From Streptococcus suis (GTDB lineage: Bacteria; Bacillota; Bacilli; Lactobacillales; Streptococcaceae): a stretch of 64,000 nt of DNA. Below the pieces are notes generated by a model. That model saw only the letters and a list, made by a program, of their open reading frames with translations, searched no databases and was not told the origin of the DNA. Where the stretch lies: NCBI RefSeq assembly GCF_016743335.1, contig NZ_WCJE01000001.1, forward strand, positions 99,659 through 163,658. Reading direction: 5' to 3'. Positions 9,062-17,256 of the stretch are shown in pieces. Position numbers and translations under genes: made by a program. How positions within the stretch are numbered: position 1 is the stretch's first letter; each line of letters starts with the position of its first letter.

Positions 9062-9789
9062 AGCAGGCGATTGAATCTTTTATCCAGAGCAAAAAGGTCA
9101 GTGTCAACAGCCAAAAGTCCTATACCTATGACCTGCAGCAGTTTGTGACAGTAACAAAGGGGGAGATTAGCCAACAGTCTCTTTGGGTCTATCAGCAGTC
9201 TCTTCTAGACTTGAAGCCTGCTGCTCAGAAAAGAAAAATGTCAGCGGTCAATCAATTTCTCTACTTTCTTTATGAAAATAATCTCCTGGATCGTTTTTAT
9301 AAATTACAAACGATGTCAGGTCCAGCCAGCGTCAAAAAGAAACTGGAGCGTGAGGATTTAACTCTCCTCTTTCAAGAAAGTCCTTGGCTTGATGGGCAAC
9401 TGATTGCTCTTTTGATTGCCTTACTAGGGCTGACTCCTAGTGAAATAGCAGAGCTGATTAGCCAGCAGGTCAATCTGGATTTTCAAGTCCTAACAGTTGA
9501 GAAAGGGGGAGCCAAACGCGTCCTCAACTTGCCCAAGGAATTACTTGTTTATTTGGAAGGGCATTTGACTGGAATGTATGTCTTTGACAAAAAAGGGCAG
9601 ACCTATTCTCGTCAGTGGTTTTTTAATCGTCTGACAGAATTTGTCCAGTCCATCGGCAAGCCTGATTGGACAGCCCAAAAATTACGGGAGCAGTATATTC
9701 TAAAACAGATAGACGAAGGAAAATCCTTGGACCAAATCGCCAAGCAGTTGGGACTAAAAACAAGCATGAGTTTGGAAAAATTTAGATAA
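9058..9789 (+). CDS. Tyrosine recombinase XerD-like protein, catalytically degenerate
   Basis: A 243-residue protein with the fold pattern of XerD: SAM-like N-terminal domain (residues 1-75) and integrase-type C-terminal domain. The active-site residues are mostly gone. [10 protein letters not shown] stands where the first catalytic Arg should be (GLR.SE), the His-x-x-Arg box reads AQKLREQ without the His, and SMSLEKFR lacks the nucleophilic Tyr. Streptococci resolve chromosome dimers with XerS, and this shorter XerD-like protein is a conserved streptococcal family of unknown role. The neighbouring scpA/scpB suggest, by inference only, a link with chromosome organisation. Confidence 0.88.
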   Translation: MKQAIESFIQSKKVSVNSQKSYTYDLQQFVTVTKGEISQQSLWVYQQSLLDLKPAAQKRKMSAVNQFLYFLYENNLLDRFYKLQTMSGPASVKKKLEREDLTLLFQESPWLDGQLIALLIALLGLTPSEIAELISQQVNLDFQVLTVEKGGAKRVLNLPKELLVYLEGHLTGMYVFDKKGQTYSRQWFFNRLTEFVQSIGKPDWTAQKLREQYILKQIDEGKSLDQIAKQLGLKTSMSLEKFR

Positions 9790-10508
9790 TGGATATAAAA
9801 TTAAAAGATTTTGAAGGGCCACTTGATCTCCTGCTACACCTGGTGTCCAAGTATCAAGTAGATATTTACGAGGTTCCGATTACAGAGGTTATTGAGCAAT
9901 ATTTGGCCTACATTGCTACCTTGCAAGCCATGCGTTTAGAGGTAGCGGGAGAATATATGCTCATGGCTAGTCAATTGATGGTCATCAAAAGTCGTCGATT
10001 ATTGCCGAAGGTTGTTGAGCAAATTGATCCCGAAGATGATCCTGAAATGGACCTCTTGGACCAGTTGGAAGAATACCGCAAGTTCAAACTTCTCAGTGAG
10101 AAATTAGGGGAGCAACATGATGAACGGGCCAACTATTTTTCAAAACCCAAATTAGATTTGATTTATGATGATGTACAGTTAGCCAAGGATAAGACCGTCA
10201 TTGACATTTTCCTAGCTTTTTCTAAAGTAATGGCTGAAAAACAGGCAAGCCTCCGTCAGTCTCATGCGACCATTGCCCGTGATGAATATAAAATCGAAGA
10301 CATGATGGACTTTGTTCGCAGTCGTTTCGAGATTGGTCCACGCCTTGAACTCCGTCAGCTTTTTCAAGAAAGTCAAGATGTTAATGAAATGATTACGATC
10401 TTCCTTGCGACTTTGGAATTGGTCAAGGTTCATGAAATCGTCTTGGAGCAGACAGAGACTTTTGGAGATATTTATCTAGTAAGGAGTGAAGATGAATCGC
10501 TTAGCTGA
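9789..10508 (+). CDS. scpA: Segregation and condensation protein A
   Basis: The kleisin subunit of the SMC-ScpAB condensin complex that compacts and segregates the chromosome. The 239-residue protein starts with the family's [22 protein letters not shown] and ends with a C-terminal winged-helix segment (about residues 165-235). A short acidic linker (EDDPEMD) follows the N-terminal domain. It begins on the last base of the XerD-like stop codon and overlaps scpB by 17 bases. Confidence 0.95.
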   Translation: MDIKLKDFEGPLDLLLHLVSKYQVDIYEVPITEVIEQYLAYIATLQAMRLEVAGEYMLMASQLMVIKSRRLLPKVVEQIDPEDDPEMDLLDQLEEYRKFKLLSEKLGEQHDERANYFSKPKLDLIYDDVQLAKDKTVIDIFLAFSKVMAEKQASLRQSHATIARDEYKIEDMMDFVRSRFEIGPRLELRQLFQESQDVNEMITIFLATLELVKVHEIVLEQTETFGDIYLVRSEDESLS

Positions 10509-11061
10509 AATCGAAGTCCTGCTCTTTGTGGCAGGTGAGGATGGCTTGACGTTACGAAATTTGGCAGAGATGTTGGAAATGCAGCCGACAGCTGTCAGCC
10601 AGCAGTTAGAGAAACTTAGTGAGAAATATATGGCAGACAAAGCCTCAGGCTTAGCCATCTTAGAGTCTTCCAATCGCTACAAGTTGGTTACTAAAAAAGA
10701 ATATGCAAACCTTTTGCGAATCTATGCCAAAACACCAATCAATCAGACTATGTCACGGGCTCTTTTGGAAACCTTATCAATCGTAGCCTATAAGCAACCC
10801 ATTACTCGGATTGAAGTTGATGATATTCGCGGAGTCAATTCCAGTGGTGCCATCAGTAAATTACAGGCCTTTGACCTCATTCGTGAGAACGGTAAGAAAG
10901 AGGTTCTTGGCAGACCAAATCTCTATGTGACAACAGATTATTTCCTGGATTACATGGGAATTAATAGTCTAGAAGAATTGCCTGATGTGTCTGAAATAGA
11001 TTTGATTCAAGAAGAAACAGAGCTATTCGTAGAAAGAAATGAGTTAGAAAATGAGAATTAA
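10492..11061 (+). CDS. scpB: Segregation and condensation protein B
   Basis: Partner of ScpA in the condensin complex; a 189-residue protein with two winged-helix domains ([22 protein letters not shown] near the start, [21 protein letters not shown] near residue 98). The ATG at 10492 is chosen over an in-frame GTG at 10486 because AAGGAG (10481-10486) is then 5 bases upstream and would otherwise overlap the start. The acidic C-terminal tail ([23 protein letters not shown]) is as expected. Confidence 0.95.
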   Translation: MNRLAEIEVLLFVAGEDGLTLRNLAEMLEMQPTAVSQQLEKLSEKYMADKASGLAILESSNRYKLVTKKEYANLLRIYAKTPINQTMSRALLETLSIVAYKQPITRIEVDDIRGVNSSGAISKLQAFDLIRENGKKEVLGRPNLYVTTDYFLDYMGINSLEELPDVSEIDLIQEETELFVERNELENEN

Positions 11062-11782
11062 TAAATACATTGCCCATGCTGGAGTTGCCAGTCGTCGTAA
11101 GGCAGAAGAATTGATAAAACAAGGCCTAGTAACTGTAAATGGTCAAGTTGTCCGTGAGTTGGCAACTACTATTAAGTCTGGAGATATTGTGGAAGTCGAA
11201 GGACAACCAATCTACAATGAAGAGAAGGTTTACTACCTCCTCAATAAACCACGTGGTGTCATTTCTAGTGTGTCAGATGATAAGGGCAGAAAGACGGTTG
11301 TGGACTTGTTGCCAACAGTTAAGGAGCGGATTTATCCTGTAGGACGTCTGGACTGGGATACATCTGGGGTCTTGATTTTGACCAATGACGGTGATTTTAC
11401 AGACGAGATGATTCACCCACGAAATGAGATTGATAAGGTTTACTTGGCGCGTGTCAAAGGGGTTGCCAACAAGGAAGTTTTGCGTCCTTTGACCCGTGGT
11501 GTTGTCATTGATGGCAAAAAGACCAAGCCTGCGGTGTACGAGATTATCAAGGTGGATCCTGTTAAGAACCGCTCAGTTGTAGAATTAACAATCCATGAAG
11601 GTCGAAACCACCAGGTTAAGAAGATGTTTGAGGCTGTCGGCTTGCAGGTAGATAAACTGTCTCGTACTCGCTTTGGTAATCTTGACTTGACCGGCCTACG
11701 TCCAGGAGAATACCGAAAACTCAACAAGAAAGACATCAGCAAACTACATACCCTGGCTGTTACTAAGCCAGTTAAAAAATAA
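11051..11782 (+). CDS. rluB: 23S rRNA pseudouridine synthase B
   Basis: Makes pseudouridine in 23S rRNA (position 2605 in E. coli numbering, by family). The 243-residue protein has an S4 RNA-binding domain (residues 1-60, [22 protein letters not shown]) and the RsuA/RluB catalytic core with the key aspartate in [19 protein letters not shown] near residue 100 and [10 protein letters not shown] near 190. It overlaps scpB by 11 bases and yidD by one base. Confidence 0.94.
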   Translation: MRINKYIAHAGVASRRKAEELIKQGLVTVNGQVVRELATTIKSGDIVEVEGQPIYNEEKVYYLLNKPRGVISSVSDDKGRKTVVDLLPTVKERIYPVGRLDWDTSGVLILTNDGDFTDEMIHPRNEIDKVYLARVKGVANKEVLRPLTRGVVIDGKKTKPAVYEIIKVDPVKNRSVVELTIHEGRNHQVKKMFEAVGLQVDKLSRTRFGNLDLTGLRPGEYRKLNKKDISKLHTLAVTKPVKK

Positions 11783-12021
11783 TGACAAGACTCTTGATCG
11801 GCTTGGTCCGATTCTATCAGAAATTTATTTCCCCCCTTTTTCCGCCCTCTTGTCGCTACCGTCCAACTTGTTCCACTTATATGATCGAGGCCTTGCAAAA
11901 ACATGGACTCAAGGGCTTTTTGATGGGGTTGGCTCGAATTGGTCGCTGTCATCCCTTTGTGGAAGGTGGGGAAGATCCTGTGCCGGACAGGTTTAGTTTG
12001 AAAAGAAATAAGCAGAAGTAG
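11782..12021 (+). CDS. yidD: YidD membrane protein insertion efficiency factor
   Basis: A 79-residue protein of the YidD family, which helps YidC insert membrane proteins. The N-terminal amphipathic helix ([23 protein letters not shown]) and the motifs [11 protein letters not shown] and [15 protein letters not shown] are all present. It is the last gene of the murI chain and is followed at once by a hairpin with a T-run. Confidence 0.93.
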   Translation: MTRLLIGLVRFYQKFISPLFPPSCRYRPTCSTYMIEALQKHGLKGFLMGLARIGRCHPFVEGGEDPVPDRFSLKRNKQK

Positions 12022-12040
12022 GGTAACCTACTTTTTGTTT
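12015..12040 (+). terminator. Terminator of the murI-yidD chain
   Basis: AAGTAGG ... CCTACTT stem (12015-12034 region) followed by T-rich sequence. The stem overlaps the yidD stop codon. Confidence 0.75.
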
Positions 12041-12055
12041 TGTATAAATATAGGT

Positions 12056-12271
12056 TTTTAGGTTGCCTTTAGTACTCTCTCAAAAGGTTTGGGGAACCTT
12101 TTAAGGCCTGGAGATAGGGCGAAGCAAGTTCGCCTCAATATTAACAGTCCACTGGACTGTTATAGCCAATCAATCACTGCGCTCAGATGTTGACACGAAC
12201 GCTGAGAAGCGAGGTTGGTCTTTTTGCCCAGCCTCCGCTCGTCGAAGGAATCAAAGATAAACCAAATGACT
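12056..12271. repeat. Composite intergenic repeat with inverted ends
   Basis: The left end (TTTTAGGTTGCCTTTAGTAC, 12056-12075) and the right end (CAAAGATAAACCAAATGAC region, 12252-12271) resemble, inverted, the ends of the small element at 51788-51886. Inside lie a palindrome (AACAGTCCACTGGACTGTT, 12143-12161) and a 69-base block (12166-12234) that also occurs at 44446-44514 (3 mismatches) and, inverted and more diverged, at 20452-20521. This looks like one repeat nested in or fused with another. The rest of the stretch from 12272 to 12460 shows no gene that I can support. Confidence 0.6.
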
Positions 12272-12460
12272 CTCCGTTTTGTTACAGACAAGACTATACT
12301 TATCCGAGTTCATTGAGTATTGGGCTTAGTGGACTATCATAAAAAACGAAGAAGCAGTAGTGGCTGAAGAGGTACTCTTTTTTACCTCTATTCGCTGCTA
12401 TTTTTAGTTAAAATGGAAAAAAGTGAGAATACTCAAAGGCGAACATTGTTGGTAAGATAG

Positions 12461-12490
12461 TTGCATATTTATGCTAAATCGTGCTATACT
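12461..12490 (+). promoter_or_regulatory. Promoter of the oligopeptide-binding lipoprotein gene
   Basis: TTGCAT (12461-12466), an 18-base spacer and TATACT (12485-12490), 28 bases before the ATG. Confidence 0.65.
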
Positions 12491-12518
12491 ATTCAAAATA
12501 AATAAATGGGGTAGGGAT

Positions 12519-14294
12519 ATGAAAAGAATGAAAAACATCGCTTTAACTGGTATCGGTCTGCTTTCTATTGCAACGTTAACAGCTTGCCAAACTAAAGAAA
12601 AGACGAGTGATGTTGCTCTGACATTTAAATCAGAAGTGACACACGAAGGACAAACTATTGAAGGCGGAAGTCTCAAATATGCCTTGGTAGCTTCGGCACC
12701 TTCGACCGGTATCTTAATTGATGAATTATCGCAGACGGCGGTAGACTCAACCTTTGCAGGCATGGTTGATATTTCTATGTTTGGATATGATTCAGCTCGG
12801 ACGTTAGACGATTCAGGCCTTGCTAAGGCAGAGTTTGATGTAGACGCAAAGACAGTTACCGTTAGTTTGACAGGCAAGGACTATAAGTGGTCCGATGGGC
12901 AAGCCTTCACCATCGATGATTATATTTTCACAATCGAACAACTAGCTAGTCCAGACTATACAGGGGTTCGTGCAGATACTACCTATACAAATATCATTGG
13001 CTTTGAAGAATTTCAGGCTGGAACAGCAAGTGAAATTTCAGGTGTTAAGAAGGTTGATGACTATACGGTAGTCCTCTCAGTGAAAGACATGTCTCCATCC
13101 ATGATGTATGCTGGTGGTGGAGTACCTTATTTAGTCATGCCGAAACACATTTTTAAAGACATTGCAGTCAAAGATTGGGAATCAAGTGAGTATTCTCGTA
13201 CGGCAAAAGTTGTCGGTATGGGTCCTTATAAGGTCAAGGAAATTGTCAATGGCGAGTCGGTGACCTATGTACCAAATGAGTACTACTTTAAAGGGAAAGT
13301 TAAGCTAGATAGTTACAGGATTGATATTGTTTCACCAGATACGATTGTTGCAGAAATGAGAGCAGGCAATTATGATATTGCTGATATGCCAACAGACCAG
13401 TACGAATCTTACAAGGACTTATCAAATATTACTTTGTTAGGTAGTTTGGATGGTATTTACAATTATATTGGCTTTAATCTTGGTAAGTACGATGATGCTA
13501 GTGGTAAGAATGTGACCAATCCTAATGCTAAGATGAATAATGTTAAATTGCGTCAAGCAATGGGATATGCGTTGGACAATGCGGTGATTGGAGAGAAATT
13601 ATATAACGGCTTGTATCACCCGACAAACTCACTAATTATCTCTTTCTTTGGAGATGTTCACGATTCAGAACTAGCTGGCTATAGTTATAATCCTGAAAAG
13701 GCTAAAAAACTTCTCGATGAGGCAGGATATAAAGACGTAGATGGAGACGGTATGCGTGAAGATGCTGAAGGAAAATCGCTTACCATCAGTGTTGCAGCAC
13801 AGAAATCAACCGAAACGCAAGAAACCATGGTACAGCAATACCTTACATGGTGGAAAGAAATTGGTTTGAATGTGGAACTCTATACAGGAAGAACTATTGA
13901 GTACAATACTTTCTATGAATCAATTGCTGCCAATGATGAGGGGATTGATGTCTATCTTGCTGCTTGGATTGCCGGCCTAGATCCAGACCCGACATCATTG
14001 TGGGGACCTGAAGCGATGTACAACTATACTCGCTTCGTTTCAGATGAAAACACAGCACTTTTAAATAAAATTACCTCTGCTGAGTCATTTGACGAACAAA
14101 AAAATATTGAAAACTACAAAGCTTGGCAAGAATATGCATTCGAACAAGCCTTTGCAATTCCAACCTTTGAACGTGAAAGTATTACTGCCGTTAACAAACG
14201 CGTTAAATATTACGACGTTTATATCGGTTCGGATAGTAAATCAGGCCATGAAAATCTTGAGTTGACTGCGGAAAAAGGGATTGCAGCAGAATAA
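12519..14294 (+). CDS. Oligopeptide ABC transporter substrate-binding lipoprotein
   Basis: A 592-residue extracellular lipoprotein of the SBP_bac_5 (OppA) family that captures peptides for import and, in streptococci, may also deliver signalling peptides. The signal peptide ends in a lipobox SIATLTACQ (Cys23). Family motifs include LAKAEFDVDAKTVTVSLTG, KWSDGQAFTIDDYIF and AMGYALDNAVIGEKLYNGL. The ATG at 12519 is used, because an upstream in-frame ATG at 12471 lies within the promoter. No permease or ATPase genes are nearby, so it must share a transporter encoded elsewhere. Confidence 0.92.
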   Translation: MKRMKNIALTGIGLLSIATLTACQTKEKTSDVALTFKSEVTHEGQTIEGGSLKYALVASAPSTGILIDELSQTAVDSTFAGMVDISMFGYDSARTLDDSGLAKAEFDVDAKTVTVSLTGKDYKWSDGQAFTIDDYIFTIEQLASPDYTGVRADTTYTNIIGFEEFQAGTASEISGVKKVDDYTVVLSVKDMSPSMMYAGGGVPYLVMPKHIFKDIAVKDWESSEYSRTAKVVGMGPYKVKEIVNGESVTYVPNEYYFKGKVKLDSYRIDIVSPDTIVAEMRAGNYDIADMPTDQYESYKDLSNITLLGSLDGIYNYIGFNLGKYDDASGKNVTNPNAKMNNVKLRQAMGYALDNAVIGEKLYNGLYHPTNSLIISFFGDVHDSELAGYSYNPEKAKKLLDEAGYKDVDGDGMREDAEGKSLTISVAAQKSTETQETMVQQYLTWWKEIGLNVELYTGRTIEYNTFYESIAANDEGIDVYLAAWIAGLDPDPTSLWGPEAMYNYTRFVSDENTALLNKITSAESFDEQKNIENYKAWQEYAFEQAFAIPTFERESITAVNKRVKYYDVYIGSDSKSGHENLELTAEKGIAAE

Positions 14295-14298
14295 ATGT

Positions 14299-14326
14299 AA
14301 GAAAGGGGAGTTTATTTGCTCTCCTT
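14299..14326 (+). terminator. Terminator of the lipoprotein gene
   Basis: AAAGGGGAG ... CTCTCCTTT stem with trailing T-run, right after the stop codon. Confidence 0.8.
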
Positions 14327-14542
14327 TTTCATTTTCTATGAAAATTTGAAAAAAATGGGGCAAAACTCTTGATTTTCAGCCTTCTTTAAGCTACAATAGT
14401 ATCACGATTTCATTGATTTAACTCAAACCTGTTGTGAGTTAAGTGAATGAATCATCATTCACCATGCTGTTTGCTGAGCTTGACTCCGGGCAGTGTGGCT
14501 ATTTTTTTGTCTTTCTTGCCATAGGAGACAGTCGAGTCTTTT

Positions 14543-14646
14543 TACTCAATGAAAATCAAAAAAAGAAACTAGAAAACAAGCAGCAGACTGTACTGGTATA
14601 CGGCAAAATGAAGCTGACATGGTTTGGATTTGATTTTCGAGGGTAT
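14543..14646. repeat. RUP-like small mobile repeat (diverged)
   Basis: About 104 bases beginning TACTCAATGAAAATCAAA and ending GATTTTCGAGGGTATT, so the termini are imperfect inverted repeats. Length, ends and core (CAGCAGACTGTACT ... TACGGCAAAATGAAGCTGACATGGTTTG) agree with my memory of the pneumococcal RUP element, which is thought to be moved by IS630-Spn1 transposase. An 82-codon open frame across it (14443-14691) is not a gene. It has lost many consensus positions, so it is probably old. Confidence 0.65.
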
Positions 14647-14680
14647 TCGTGTTTAGTGAAATGTCACCAGAGAGGTCCTT

Positions 14681-15226
14681 ATGAATATTGAAACATTAGA
14701 GTATATAGAAGAAACAGCCAAAAACCACATTGTCTTATTTGAACCACAGATTCCACAGAATACAGGCAATATTGCTCGAACTTGTGCTGCAACCAATAGT
14801 CCTCTCCATATCATTAAGCCTATGGGATTTCCAATTGATGACCGTAAGATGAAACGTGCAGGACTAGATTATTGGGATAAGTTAGATGTTCGCTTCTATG
14901 ACAATTTAGCAGAATTTATGGATTATGCCAGCAAACAAGGACGTGTTCACTTAGTATCTAAATTTGCTGATAAAACCTATTCGGATGAAGACTATAATGA
15001 TGGGAACATTCATTATTTCTTATTTGGTCGTGAAGATAAGGGCTTGCCAGAAGATTTTATGCGTGAACATCCAGAGAAGGCTATCCGTATTCCAATGAAT
15101 GATGAACATGTGCGTAGTCTTAATGTCTCTAATACAGCGTGTATGATTGTATATGAGGCTCTTCGGCAGCAACAGTTCGTTGGTCTAGATTTGGTTCACA
15201 CCTATGATGGGGACAAGTTAAAATAG
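14681..15226 (+). CDS. trmL: tRNA (cytidine/uridine-34-2'-O)-methyltransferase
   Basis: Methylates the ribose of the wobble nucleotide in certain leucine tRNAs. A small 181-residue SPOUT enzyme: [23 protein letters not shown] at the start of the knot, [13 protein letters not shown] near residue 110, and [28 protein letters not shown] at the end. The first 16 residues ([16 protein letters not shown]) are an extension relative to E. coli TrmL; the ATG is kept because AGAGG precedes it. Confidence 0.9.
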   Translation: MNIETLEYIEETAKNHIVLFEPQIPQNTGNIARTCAATNSPLHIIKPMGFPIDDRKMKRAGLDYWDKLDVRFYDNLAEFMDYASKQGRVHLVSKFADKTYSDEDYNDGNIHYFLFGREDKGLPEDFMREHPEKAIRIPMNDEHVRSLNVSNTACMIVYEALRQQQFVGLDLVHTYDGDKLK

Positions 15227-15241
15227 TGAAAACTTACCAAG

Positions 15242-15273
15242 CTCTTGCAAATGCAAGGCTTTTTTGGTATGAT
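15242..15273 (+). promoter_or_regulatory. Overlapping trmL terminator and ribU promoter
   Basis: TTGCAA (15245-15250), 17 bases and TATGAT (15268-15273) form the promoter of the FMN leader. The hairpin CTTGC-AAAT-GCAAG followed by GCTTTTTT (15244-15265) is a terminator for trmL that shares the same bases. Transcription ends and restarts within about 30 bp. Confidence 0.75.
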
Positions 15274-15279
15274 GAAATA

Positions 15280-15608
15280 GTCTTCAGGGCAGGGTGAGAT
15301 TCCCGACCGGCAGTGATTTTTTTGATTCTTGCTTTTCTTTTTCTCTCATTCGTCGTTGACCAGGCTTGCCTAACTCCAGTTATGCCTTCGCCTTGTCGCC
15401 TAGACTGATAGAAAAATCTTAAGCAACACTCAAAAAAAGTGTTTTTGTTTCATTTTAGGGCTAGGCAAGGAGGTGCAGACTATACTAAGGGTATGTCAAG
15501 CCGACTTAACGAAGCCATAAAATAGAAAGAAAGACACGTACAGTCTGCGAGCGAAAGCTGATGTGGTGCAATTCCACAACCGACAGTAAAGTCTGGATGG
15601 GAGAAGAC
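15280..15608 (+). promoter_or_regulatory. FMN riboswitch (RFN element) with a long insert in its variable arm
   Basis: The conserved aptamer blocks are all present. CTTCAGGGCAGGGTG and TTCCCGACCGGCAGTGA are in 15282-15317, AGTCTGCGAGC is near 15542, GGTGCAATTCCAC and ACCGACAGT are near 15562-15586, and AAGTCTGGATGGGAGAAG closes stem P1 by pairing GTCTTC with GAAGAC. The segment between GGCAGTGA and AGTCTGCGAGC is normally a short optional hairpin; here it is about 220 bases and holds two inverted copies of a small repeat. The switch precedes ribU, so FMN binding should turn down riboflavin uptake. Confidence 0.9.
15328..15535. repeat. Two head-to-head copies of a small inverted-repeat element inside the FMN riboswitch
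   Basis: The right copy (about 15439-15535) reads CTAGGCAAGGAGGTGCAG ... CAAGCCGACTTAACGAAG with ends GTTTTTGTTTCATTTTAGG and CATAAAATAGAAAGAAAGAC. The left copy (about 15328-15412) is the same element reversed (its complement reads CTAGGCGACAAGGCGAAGG ... GGCAAGCC). Between them is a small hairpin (AACACT/AGTGTT, 15425-15442) with T-run. The pair could fold into one long arm. The same family occurs at 31392-31474 and 51788-51886. Confidence 0.7.
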
Positions 15609-15671
15609 GAAGTGGCGGCTTTTTGCCTGCCCTTCCACGCTTCTTCAATTTTCAAAAATTGGAGGAACCTT

Positions 15672-16229
15672 ATGACAAACACACGCAAAATGACGATTAT
15701 AGCCATTCTCTCAGCAGTATCCTTTCTGCTCATGTATTTGAAATTTCCGCTAATTCCAACAGCCAGTTTCCTGGAAGTGGATTTTTCTCTCGTACCGATT
15801 TTATTTGGTCTGCTTGTTTTAGATATGAAGTCTAGTTTTGCTATCCTTTTGGTACGAACTTTTCTCAAACTGATTTTAAATAATCAGGGACCATCGACAA
15901 TTATTGGCTTACCGATGAATATTGCAGCTATGTCAGTTTTCATTTTAGCAGTAGCTCATTTCTGGAAAAATGAACAAACGTTAAAAAATTATTTAAAAGC
16001 AGCCGCTGTTGCGACGCTTGGTTCGACAGCAGTGATGCTGGTATTAAATTACGTTTATGCGGTGCCTGTCTATGCAGCCTTTGCAAATTTTGATATTAAA
16101 GAAATCTTGGGTCTGACTAACTATCTTTTGATGATGGTACTTCCTTTTAATCTTTTACAAGGGATTGTGCTTTCAGCAATATTTTATATCTGTTACAAAG
16201 CAGCCCAACCTATTTTAAAGAAAGTTTAA
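15672..16229 (+). CDS. ribU: Riboflavin ECF transporter S component
   Basis: The substrate-binding subunit of an energy-coupling-factor transporter that imports riboflavin together with a shared EcfAA'T module encoded elsewhere. The 185-residue protein has about five to six membrane helices and the RibU pattern (AILSAVSFLLMYLKFPLIP, VDFSLVPILFGLLVLDMKS, LGLTNYLLMMVLPFNLLQG). The ATG at 15672 has GGAGGA five bases upstream; longer frames run back into the riboswitch and are not used. The upstream FMN riboswitch supports the assignment. Confidence 0.94.
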   Translation: MTNTRKMTIIAILSAVSFLLMYLKFPLIPTASFLEVDFSLVPILFGLLVLDMKSSFAILLVRTFLKLILNNQGPSTIIGLPMNIAAMSVFILAVAHFWKNEQTLKNYLKAAAVATLGSTAVMLVLNYVYAVPVYAAFANFDIKEILGLTNYLLMMVLPFNLLQGIVLSAIFYICYKAAQPILKKV

Positions 16230-16253
16230 CCTTTATAAGGTAAACTATACTGT

Positions 16254-16907
16254 ATGAAGAATAAACAAATCCATTTACGAAACGCATCTTTTTTTGCTCT
16301 AGCCTTTGTGATATTGGGCTATGTAGTAAAATTTTATCCTAGTACCCTAGCAGGTTTTGACTCGACTGTCCAGTCTGCCATTCGTGGAAATTTGCCAAGT
16401 GGAGCCAGTCAATTTTGGACCTCTATTACTGTTTTAGGAAATACGGTTATTATTTTAGCTATTACCATGATTCTAGCTGCTATCTTTTACTACTATAAAA
16501 AATGGAAGATAGAAGCTTATTTCCTACTTGCTAGTTTTGCGGCGATGGGTGTGGCATCCACAGCCCTGAAATATGTCTACCAACGTCCGCGTCCAAGTAT
16601 TGAATGGTTGATTGATACCATCGGTTATTCATTTCCTAGCTGGCATACTGCATCAACTATGATGATTGCAGGAGCAGTTGTTATTATTGTTCACCAGAGG
16701 ATGAAGAAAGGCATAGCTAGACTTGTGCTACAAGCCGTGTTGATTCTACTTGCTGTCCTAGTAGCTGTATCCCGTATCTATATTGGGGTTCACTACCCGA
16801 CAGATATTATCGGCGGTTGGCTACTTGCCGTCACTCTTTTACAAATGATGTATCCATTTTACGATCAGAAACGCTTTGAATGGCGTTTCCAAAGTAAGCA
16901 AAAATAG
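16254..16907 (+). CDS. PAP2-family membrane phosphatase
   Basis: A 217-residue six-helix membrane phosphatase, probably acting on lipid phosphates such as undecaprenyl pyrophosphate or phosphatidylglycerol phosphate (both occur in the family). The three motifs are complete: KYVYQRPRP (about residue 104), SFPSWHTAS (near 125, catalytic His) and SRIYIGVHYPTDIIGG (near 165). It follows ribU by 24 bases and may be in the same transcript. The ribosome site is weak (AAGG). Confidence 0.92.
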   Translation: MKNKQIHLRNASFFALAFVILGYVVKFYPSTLAGFDSTVQSAIRGNLPSGASQFWTSITVLGNTVIILAITMILAAIFYYYKKWKIEAYFLLASFAAMGVASTALKYVYQRPRPSIEWLIDTIGYSFPSWHTASTMMIAGAVVIIVHQRMKKGIARLVLQAVLILLAVLVAVSRIYIGVHYPTDIIGGWLLAVTLLQMMYPFYDQKRFEWRFQSKQK

Positions 16908-16918
16908 TCAATTTGACA

Positions 16919-16950
16919 CCAACTCCTACTGTAAAAGGTAGGAGTTTTAA
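16919..16950 (+). terminator. Terminator of the PAP2 gene
   Basis: AACTCCTAC ... GTAGGAGTT stem with a short T-run. Confidence 0.8.
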
Positions 16951-16970
16951 CTTGTCATCTTTCTATTATA

Positions 16971-17090
16971 GACAATATGTAAAGACCTCCAATTGAGTGT
17001 GGTAATTCCTGTTAGAAGTTGATTGTTTTTTTTTATTCTAGTGTACAGGTAAATCCACGAATTCTCAACTGGGGGTCTTTACATATTGAC
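16971..17090. repeat. 120-bp MITE with 27-bp terminal inverted repeats
   Basis: The left end (16971-16997) and the reverse complement of the right end (17064-17090) agree at 24 of 27 positions (core CAATATGTAAAGACC). Both sides are flanked by TA, which fits a TA target duplication of the IS630/mariner type. The interior has no open frame. Nothing recognisable was found in the remaining bases 17091-17213. Confidence 0.75.
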
Positions 17091-17213
17091 TATATCGTTA
17101 CTTCGCTTTTCCGTCCTTTGTAGAAGTGGCTTATTTCACAAGATTTATTGAGACTGAGCTCAGGCACAGCGCCATTTCTTAGAGTTCGCGCTGGACTTAT
17201 CGGAAAATCGTGC

Positions 17214-17242
17214 AAAAATCCTCCGAGAAATTCTCAGAGGAT
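17214..17242 (-). terminator. Terminator of the acyltransferase gene
   Basis: On the minus strand, ATCCTCTGAGA-ATT-TCTCGGAGGAT followed by TTTT, just after the stop of the acyltransferase gene. Confidence 0.85.
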
Positions 17243-17256
17243 GATGATGTATAAAT

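Noticed and set aside
14443..14691. 82-codon open frame upstream of trmL
   Set aside because: It lies across the RUP-like repeat, has no good ribosome site, and its product resembles nothing; it ends inside the trmL start region.
15561..15671. Longer N-terminus of RibU beginning in the riboswitch
   Set aside because: That part encodes the RFN 3' blocks; the family start and GGAGGA fit 15672.
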